NCBI GenBank assembly: GCA_001604215.1
Contig: LVAX01000075.1
Span: forward strand, 19,994 to 83,993
From: Clostridiales bacterium Firm_18
GTDB lineage: Bacteria; Bacillota; Clostridia; Monoglobales; Firm-18
Length of the DNA stretch: 64,000 bases
Direction: 5' to 3'
This document shows positions 58,644-64,000 of this stretch, piece after piece. A program made the position numbers and the translations under genes. The notes beneath the pieces were generated by a model that worked only from the letters and a program-made list of their open reading frames with translations, did no database searches and was not told where the DNA came from. How positions within the stretch are numbered: the stretch's first letter is position 1; every line of letters starts with the position of its first letter.

Positions 58644-59840
58644 CTACTCTTTTACGAATTCCTCTATCCTGTCAAGGCCTTTTTTAATATTTTCCATTGA
58701 GGTGGCATATGACCATCTGACATAGCCCGGTGCGCCGAAGCCGCTGCCCGGAACGAGCGCAACCCTGCAAACCTCAAGCGCATGGGCACAGAATTCATCG
58801 CAGCTGTTTATTATCTTTCCTTTTATCTCTCTGCCAAGAACATTTTTTATATTCATCATTACATAAAAAGCACCTTGCGGGTTCAGGCAAGACAAGCCGG
58901 GTATTTCGTTAATACGACGGACCATGTAATCCCTGCGGGACGAAAATTCCTTTTTCATCAGGTCAATACTGTCCTGAGGGCCGTTTAGGGCGGCAACCGC
59001 GGCAGCCTGGGATATTGAGCTTGGGTTTGAAGTTGCATGGCTTTGGACATTTGCCATTATTTTTGCAATTTCGGGCCTGCTTGCGGTGTATCCTATACGC
59101 CAGCCCGTCATTGCATAGCTTTTCGACATCCCGTTTACCACAATTGTAAGGGCCTTTATTTCTTCGCCAAAGGACGCAATGCTGCAGTGGGTATTTGAGT
59201 CATATACAAGCTTTTCGTATATTTCATCGGATACGACAAATAAGTTATGCTCCACGGCAACGTCGGCTATTTGAGAAAGCTCTTGTTCGGTGTAAATCAT
59301 GCCTGTCGGATTGCTTGGGCTGTTTAGGATAAGAGCTTTTGTTTTTGGGGTAATGGCACCTTTAAGCTGCTTAGGGGTAAATTTAAAGCCGGATTCCTCG
59401 GTTGTCTGCAAAATTACCGGAACACCGTCCGCAAGTTTGACCATTTCCGGATAGCTTACCCAATAAGGAGCGGGGATAATAACCTCGTCCCCGGGATTTA
59501 ATATTGCGGAAAACACATTGACAAGGGAATGCTTTGCCCCGTTTGATATGACTATGTCCGACGGAGCGTAGGCAAGCGAGTTGTCATCCAAAAGCTTTTT
59601 GCATACCGCCTTTTTCAGCTCAAGTGTGCCCGAAGCCGGCGTGTATTTCGTAAACCCTTTGTTTATTGCTTCGATTGCGGCATCTTTAATGTGCCGCGGT
59701 GTATCAAAGTCCGGCTCACCGGCTCCGAAACCCACAACATCCATGCCGCTTGCAATCATTTCTTTATACTTTGCATCAATTGACAGCGTCGGCGACGGGC
59801 TTATTGACATTGATTTTTTTGATAATTCCATAGACATCAT
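58644..59840 (-). CDS. PLP-dependent class I aminotransferase (aspartate aminotransferase type)
   Basis: GAGEPDFDTPRHI, NSPSNPTGMIYTEQEL, VVNGMSKSYAMTGWRIGY. Confidence 0.92.
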   Translation of the reverse strand: MMSMELSKKSMSISPSPTLSIDAKYKEMIASGMDVVGFGAGEPDFDTPRHIKDAAIEAINKGFTKYTPASGTLELKKAVCKKLLDDNSLAYAPSDIVISNGAKHSLVNVFSAILNPGDEVIIPAPYWVSYPEMVKLADGVPVILQTTEESGFKFTPKQLKGAITPKTKALILNSPSNPTGMIYTEQELSQIADVAVEHNLFVVSDEIYEKLVYDSNTHCSIASFGEEIKALTIVVNGMSKSYAMTGWRIGYTASRPEIAKIMANVQSHATSNPSSISQAAAVAALNGPQDSIDLMKKEFSSRRDYMVRRINEIPGLSCLNPQGAFYVMMNIKNVLGREIKGKIINSCDEFCAHALEVCRVALVPGSGFGAPGYVRWSYATSMENIKKGLDRIEEFVKE

Positions 59841-59851
59841 TTTCCTTTCTG

Positions 59852-60781
59852 TTATAGAGTATCTGAACTTTCAAAAATTCTTTTTATTGCATTGTGCAGG
59901 TTATCATATAAAATATTATTTATAAGGCGTGAGGGATAGTTCAGCTTTGCAAGCTCGGAAAAAACTTTTTCCATATCCTCAACACCGTTTATCCCTTCGG
60001 GCAAGTTGTCGACTCCGTCAAAATCGGCGCCAAAGCCGACGGTATTTTCGCCCCCCAATGACAATATGTATTCGATATGTTTGATTATATCCTTTATCGT
60101 GGCTTTTTTGTCGTTTAAAAAGTCGGGGCAGAAATTTATTCCTATAAAACCGTTTTTCTTTATAATATCGGATATTTGCTCATCCGAAAGGTTGCGGTAG
60201 TGGTTACACAATTTTTTTGCGTTTGAATGGGAAGCAATGAACGGGGCAAGGCTTATTTCGGATACATCCCAAAATCCTTTCGGTGATAAATGTGACACGT
60301 CGACAATCATTCCAAGCCTGTTCATTTCCCGGACTACGCAGCGGCCGAAGCCCGATAAACCGCCGGCTTTTTCTCCTTCTCCGACGCCGTCCGCAAGCTC
60401 ATTTCTGCCATTCCAGGTAAGGGTGATTGCCCTGACGCCAAGCCTGTAAAGGTTTCTTACATTACACAGTCTGCCGCACAGTGCACTGCCGCCTTCGACG
60501 GATAAAAGGGCCCCGCCCTTTTCGATATCCCGGACGGTCCTGACGATATTCATGCCGTTTTCTTTTATTTCAAAATAAAACTTATCGATTATTTCAAGGC
60601 AGCGAATAATACTTGCGCACGGTTCGTATCCGGGAGCAATCCAGGCGGCAAAAAACTGGATGTGATTATTTTGCTTTTTAAGCCTTACCGCATCCACATG
60701 ACAGTTGTTTTTATGAAGCGGTTGATTTTCATCCAGAATTTTTGATATGGTGTCGCAATGCGCATCGCTGAACCTAAACAT
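59852..60781 (-). CDS. Membrane dipeptidase (peptidase M19)
   Basis: FSDAHCDTISKI, RAITLTWNGRNELADGVGEGEKAGGLSGFGRCVVREMNRLGMIVDVSHLSPKGFWDV, GFGADFDGVDNLPEGI. Confidence 0.92.
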   Translation of the reverse strand: MFRFSDAHCDTISKILDENQPLHKNNCHVDAVRLKKQNNHIQFFAAWIAPGYEPCASIIRCLEIIDKFYFEIKENGMNIVRTVRDIEKGGALLSVEGGSALCGRLCNVRNLYRLGVRAITLTWNGRNELADGVGEGEKAGGLSGFGRCVVREMNRLGMIVDVSHLSPKGFWDVSEISLAPFIASHSNAKKLCNHYRNLSDEQISDIIKKNGFIGINFCPDFLNDKKATIKDIIKHIEYILSLGGENTVGFGADFDGVDNLPEGINGVEDMEKVFSELAKLNYPSRLINNILYDNLHNAIKRIFESSDTL

Positions 60782-60790
60782 AATAAGAAA

Positions 60791-61168
60791 TCATCCTTCC
60801 TTGGTAAATGCGTTTGTTATATGATTTATTTTTTCAAGCTTGAACTTATCGCCGCATTTACCGACAAAAACCTCTATTACGTCAAAGCGTGCATAAGCAT
60901 TGCCGTATCGTTGCAAATATACTCCTGCCGCTTTTATCATTCTTTGTTTTTTATGGTATGTAACAGCATCGGACGGTGTGCCGAATTTAAAATCCGTTCT
61001 TGTTTTCACTTCGATGAAAACAAGATATTCACCTTTTTGAGCGATTAAATCAATTTCCCCGCCACGAATTAAAAAATTGCGATTTAAAATCTTGTATTTT
61101 TTCTTTTTTAAAAACTTTTCAGCGCACTGTTCGCCGAATTTTCCCAGTGATTTATTATATCCTTCCAT
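60791..61168 (-). CDS. YraN family (UPF0102) endonuclease-like protein
   Basis: LGKFGEQCAEKFLKKKKYKILNRNFLIRGGEIDLIAQKGEYLVFIEVKTRT. Confidence 0.94.
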   Translation of the reverse strand: MEGYNKSLGKFGEQCAEKFLKKKKYKILNRNFLIRGGEIDLIAQKGEYLVFIEVKTRTDFKFGTPSDAVTYHKKQRMIKAAGVYLQRYGNAYARFDVIEVFVGKCGDKFKLEKINHITNAFTKEG

Positions 61169-61170
61169 CT

Positions 61171-61794
61171 TTAGCCGCTAAGTTTTAAGTTAAAGGATTT
61201 TCTGTGCGCAGCACAAGGCCCTAACTTAGACAACGCCTCGTAATGGGCCTTTGTCGGGTAACCTTTATGTATTTTAAAACCGTATTGGGGATACATTTCA
61301 TCAAGAGTGCACATGTACCTGTCTCTGCTTACCTTTGCAAGTATTGACGCCGCTGCGATTGATATGCTTTTGCTGTCGCCTTTGACAATGCATTCATGCG
61401 GGATATCCAAACCCTTAATCCTGTTGCCGTCTATCAGCACAAAATCAGGTGTTAAGGATAAACCCTTTACAGCATCCGCCATAGCCTTGAAAGTTGCATT
61501 TAAAATATTAATACTGTCTATGATATCGTTTTGTACAAATGATATGCTGTATGCAAGCGCGTTGTTTGTTATTTCGTCATAAAGCCGGTTTTTGTTTTTT
61601 TCGTTTAACTTTTTTGAATCGTCAATACCCTTTAAATAAAAATCAACGGGCAAGATAACTGCCGCGGCACATACCGGACCCGCAAGAGGTCCTCTGCCCG
61701 CTTCGTCAACGCCCGCAATGAAATTATATCCTTCTTTAATTTTACTGTGTTCAATTTCCCAAAGCTTGCCGACTCTGGTATAATCATCCTTCAA
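61171..61794 (-). CDS. rnhB: Ribonuclease HII
   Basis: FIAGVDEAGRGPLAGPVCAAAVILP, DDSKKLNEKN, ASILAKVSRDRYM; TTG start preferred, behind GGGAGGAAGCG. Confidence 0.94.
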   Translation of the reverse strand: MKDDYTRVGKLWEIEHSKIKEGYNFIAGVDEAGRGPLAGPVCAAAVILPVDFYLKGIDDSKKLNEKNKNRLYDEITNNALAYSISFVQNDIIDSINILNATFKAMADAVKGLSLTPDFVLIDGNRIKGLDIPHECIVKGDSKSISIAAASILAKVSRDRYMCTLDEMYPQYGFKIHKGYPTKAHYEALSKLGPCAAHRKSFNLKLSG

Positions 61795-61813
61795 AATAAC
61801 GCTTCCTCCCGGG

Positions 61814-62668
61814 TTATTGAATGTCTGAGGGTAATTCAAGGGTGATATTGCCAAGCCTGCCCGACCTGAATTCGTCAAGCAGGATAATCGCCGCACGCTC
61901 CGTATCAATTTCTCCGCCCGATTTAATACAGCCCCTGCTTTTAGCTATGCCGGATAAAATTTCATGCTCGTCTTTGCCGGCTATATCGGGCAGGGTATAT
62001 CTTGAAACAATGTTTTCCGGATAATTCTCCGCAAGAAACAAGCAAAGCGACGTGCCTGCCTGCACGGTGTCGTAAACTTCCTTTTTTATTGCGCCCGTAT
62101 ATGCAAGATAAAGCCCGGTTTTTTCATCAAAACGGGGCCATAGTACCCCGGGCGTGTCAAGCAGCTCATACCCGCCATGTATTTTAATCCATTGCTTGCC
62201 CTTTGTTATACCGGGCTTGTCGCCTGTTTTTGCACCTGCCCTGCGGGAAAGCTTGTTAATAAAAGAAGATTTGCCTACATTGGGTATTCCCACAACCATA
62301 ATTTTGGCGGGGCGGTTAATAAAACCTTTTTTCAAATCACGTTTTATTTTATCTTTTAAAACAAAATCTATAGCTCGCTTAATTTCTCCTGTTCCCTTGG
62401 GGCTTATACAGTTTGCCGCAAGAGTGTATAATCCTTTGCTTTTGTAAAAAGCAAGCCATTTTTCCGTGGCCGCGCTGTCGGCCATATCGCTTTTCGCAAG
62501 AACCAATATCTTAGGTTTGGTTCCGGTGATGGTATCTATATCCGGGTTGCGGGAGGAATAAGGGATACGGCAATCAGCAAGCTCAATCACAACGTCAACA
62601 AGCTTTAAATTTTCCGATATCATATTCCGTGTCTTTGCCATATGGCCGGGAAACCAATTTATATTCAT
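61814..62668 (-). CDS. rbgA: Ribosome biogenesis GTPase RbgA (YlqF), circularly permuted
   Basis: INWFPGHMAKTRNMI, VLAKSDMAD, VGIPNVGKSSFINKL, DKPGITKGKQWIKI, LLDTPGVLWPRF. Confidence 0.96.
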   Translation of the reverse strand: MNINWFPGHMAKTRNMISENLKLVDVVIELADCRIPYSSRNPDIDTITGTKPKILVLAKSDMADSAATEKWLAFYKSKGLYTLAANCISPKGTGEIKRAIDFVLKDKIKRDLKKGFINRPAKIMVVGIPNVGKSSFINKLSRRAGAKTGDKPGITKGKQWIKIHGGYELLDTPGVLWPRFDEKTGLYLAYTGAIKKEVYDTVQAGTSLCLFLAENYPENIVSRYTLPDIAGKDEHEILSGIAKSRGCIKSGGEIDTERAAIILLDEFRSGRLGNITLELPSDIQ

Positions 62669-62670
62669 AG

Positions 62671-63282
62671 CTACTTTAGAAACCCGAAATTTTTAAGAGG
62701 CCATATCCTGAAGACAGCCTTGCCAAGTAATGCTTCGTTTTTGATTAAACCGCTTTTATTGTCCGAGTTTCCCACATCGCTGTTTCGGCTGTCGTGGCTA
62801 TTGCCCCTGTTGTCGCCCATTGCAAAGAAATAGCCCTCGGGCACCGTTACGGGGAATTTAACATCACCCGGTCTTTTGGTCGGGGCCTTTATATAATTTT
62901 CTTTTAAAACTTCCCCGTCAACTTTAACTTCACCGGTTGTAAAATCAATATCAATTGTTTGGCCTCCGGTTGCAATGACACGTTTTATATAAGGAGTTTT
63001 CGGTTTGTTTTCCGGGGTGAACACTATAATGTCACCGTTTTTCGGAGTATAGCCTATCCTTCTTACAAACAGGCGGTCTCCGTCGTGCAAGGTATTTTCC
63101 ATGGATGCCCCTTCAACCGCAACAAGCGTAAACAAAAAACTTCGAATTATAACGGCAATTACAACGGCAATAATTATTGCTTCCGACCACTCGAAAACTT
63201 CTTTTTTCCAGTTTATTTTTTCAGGCTGTTTTGGTTGTTGCTGCGTAAGTTCAATCTTATCGTTTTGATCGAATTGTTCCAT
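62671..63282 (-). CDS. lepB: Signal peptidase I
   Basis: VEGASMENTLHDGDRLFVRRIGY, YIKRVIATGGQTIDI, FFAMGDNRGNSHDSR. Confidence 0.95.
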   Translation of the reverse strand: MEQFDQNDKIELTQQQPKQPEKINWKKEVFEWSEAIIIAVVIAVIIRSFLFTLVAVEGASMENTLHDGDRLFVRRIGYTPKNGDIIVFTPENKPKTPYIKRVIATGGQTIDIDFTTGEVKVDGEVLKENYIKAPTKRPGDVKFPVTVPEGYFFAMGDNRGNSHDSRNSDVGNSDNKSGLIKNEALLGKAVFRIWPLKNFGFLK

Positions 63283-63366
63283 TATAATCCACTCTTTTCG
63301 TAATTCGTTAGTATTAAAAACATATCAATTTTAAAACAAAATGCTTTTTTGTTCGGGCAAAATGGA

Positions 63367-63429
63367 AAGAAAAAAAGACGTACTGCCCGACACATATCAA
63401 GCGCAGCCAAACGGCGCATATTGTCGGCA
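63367..63429 (-). terminator. Terminator-like hairpin between rplS and lepB
   Basis: Minus strand TGCCGACAATATGCGCC...TGATATGTGTCGGGCA then GTACGTCTTTTTTTC. Confidence 0.6.
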
Positions 63430-63452
63430 GCCACGCCTTTAATTTTTTATTA

Positions 63453-63794
63453 TTATAGCTTTTGTTTAACTTTGGCGGACTTACCGACTCTCTCTCTTAA
63501 ATAATACAGCTTGGCACGCCTTACTTTACCTCTTCGGGTAATTTCAATACGATCGATTGAAGGAGAATTGACCGGAAAAGTTCTTTCCACCCCAACCCCG
63601 TACGAAACTCTTCTTACGGTAAATGTTTCGTTAATTCCACCGTGTTTTTTCTGAATAATGATGCCTTCAAACATTTGAAGCCTTTCCCTGTTGCCTTCTT
63701 TAACCTTAACATAAACCCGAACAGTATCGCCTATGTTAAGCTGAGGCAGGTCTGTTCTGATTTGCTCCGATCCGATTTGTTTTACTAAATCCAA
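63453..63794 (-). CDS. rplS: 50S ribosomal protein L19
   Basis: [96 protein letters not shown] start with AGGAAG RBS. Confidence 0.96.
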   Translation of the reverse strand: MDLVKQIGSEQIRTDLPQLNIGDTVRVYVKVKEGNRERLQMFEGIIIQKKHGGINETFTVRRVSYGVGVERTFPVNSPSIDRIEITRRGKVRRAKLYYLRERVGKSAKVKQKL

Positions 63795-63880
63795 AATTAT
63801 CTTCCTTTCGTTAAAGTAATCATAAGCCGATATTATGGCACAGCGGATTACAGTGCTTAAGTGCGTATAACGCAAACTAC

Positions 63881-63909
63881 ATTTTAACACATTATAGTGG
63901 TATATGCAA
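63881..63909 (-). promoter_or_regulatory. Putative rplS promoter
   Basis: Minus strand TTGCAT-17 bp-TAAAAT, ~80 nt leader to the start codon. Confidence 0.55.
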
Positions 63910-64000
63910 GTATTTTTAAAAAAATATTATGTAGAAGCTTAAAAACCTCATTTGAAAAAGTAAATTCCACCCCAACAAATATATAATGTGGAAATAACTT

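Overview
This 64 kb window looks like core chromosome of a Gram-positive anaerobe, probably class Clostridia (inferred from gene content and order). I see no rRNA operon, CRISPR array, prophage, transposase or convincing tRNA. From left to right it carries: a secreted beta-propeller protein, a uridine-kinase-like protein, a PrsA/PpiC foldase, mfd, icd and acn; a 1,708-aa SLH-domain protein with an internal duplication; PilZ and rodA; divIVA-like, rsmD and coaD; sigH; tsf and rpsB; an NCS2 permease; a phosphoribosyltransferase; two TIM-barrel isomerase-type proteins, one fused to an acyl-CoA synthetase; hom-thrB-lysC-rlmB-ACT-PFL(DUF711); a nine-gene V/A-type ATPase operon; a PPi-type PFK; darA-holB-ricT; ferredoxin; recG-fakA-asp23; a split TauE/SafE transporter; proC, purB, an aminotransferase and peptidase M19; and yraN-rnhB-rbgA-lepB-rplS. 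The observations most worth following are: (1) two dispersed palindromic repeat families, with 4 and 3 copies, that no ordinary gene annotation explains; (2) the TIM-barrel/acyl-CoA synthetase fusion; (3) the duplicated SLH protein; (4) an inverted repeat interleaved with a strong promoter and the RBS of the c-di-AMP receptor gene; (5) a structured aconitase leader; and (6) a tRNA-like or cobalamin-riboswitch-like element between sigH and a zinc-ribbon gene. I did not find a clear new defence or biosynthetic system. All calls come from reading the sequence and from family recognition; no database search was run.
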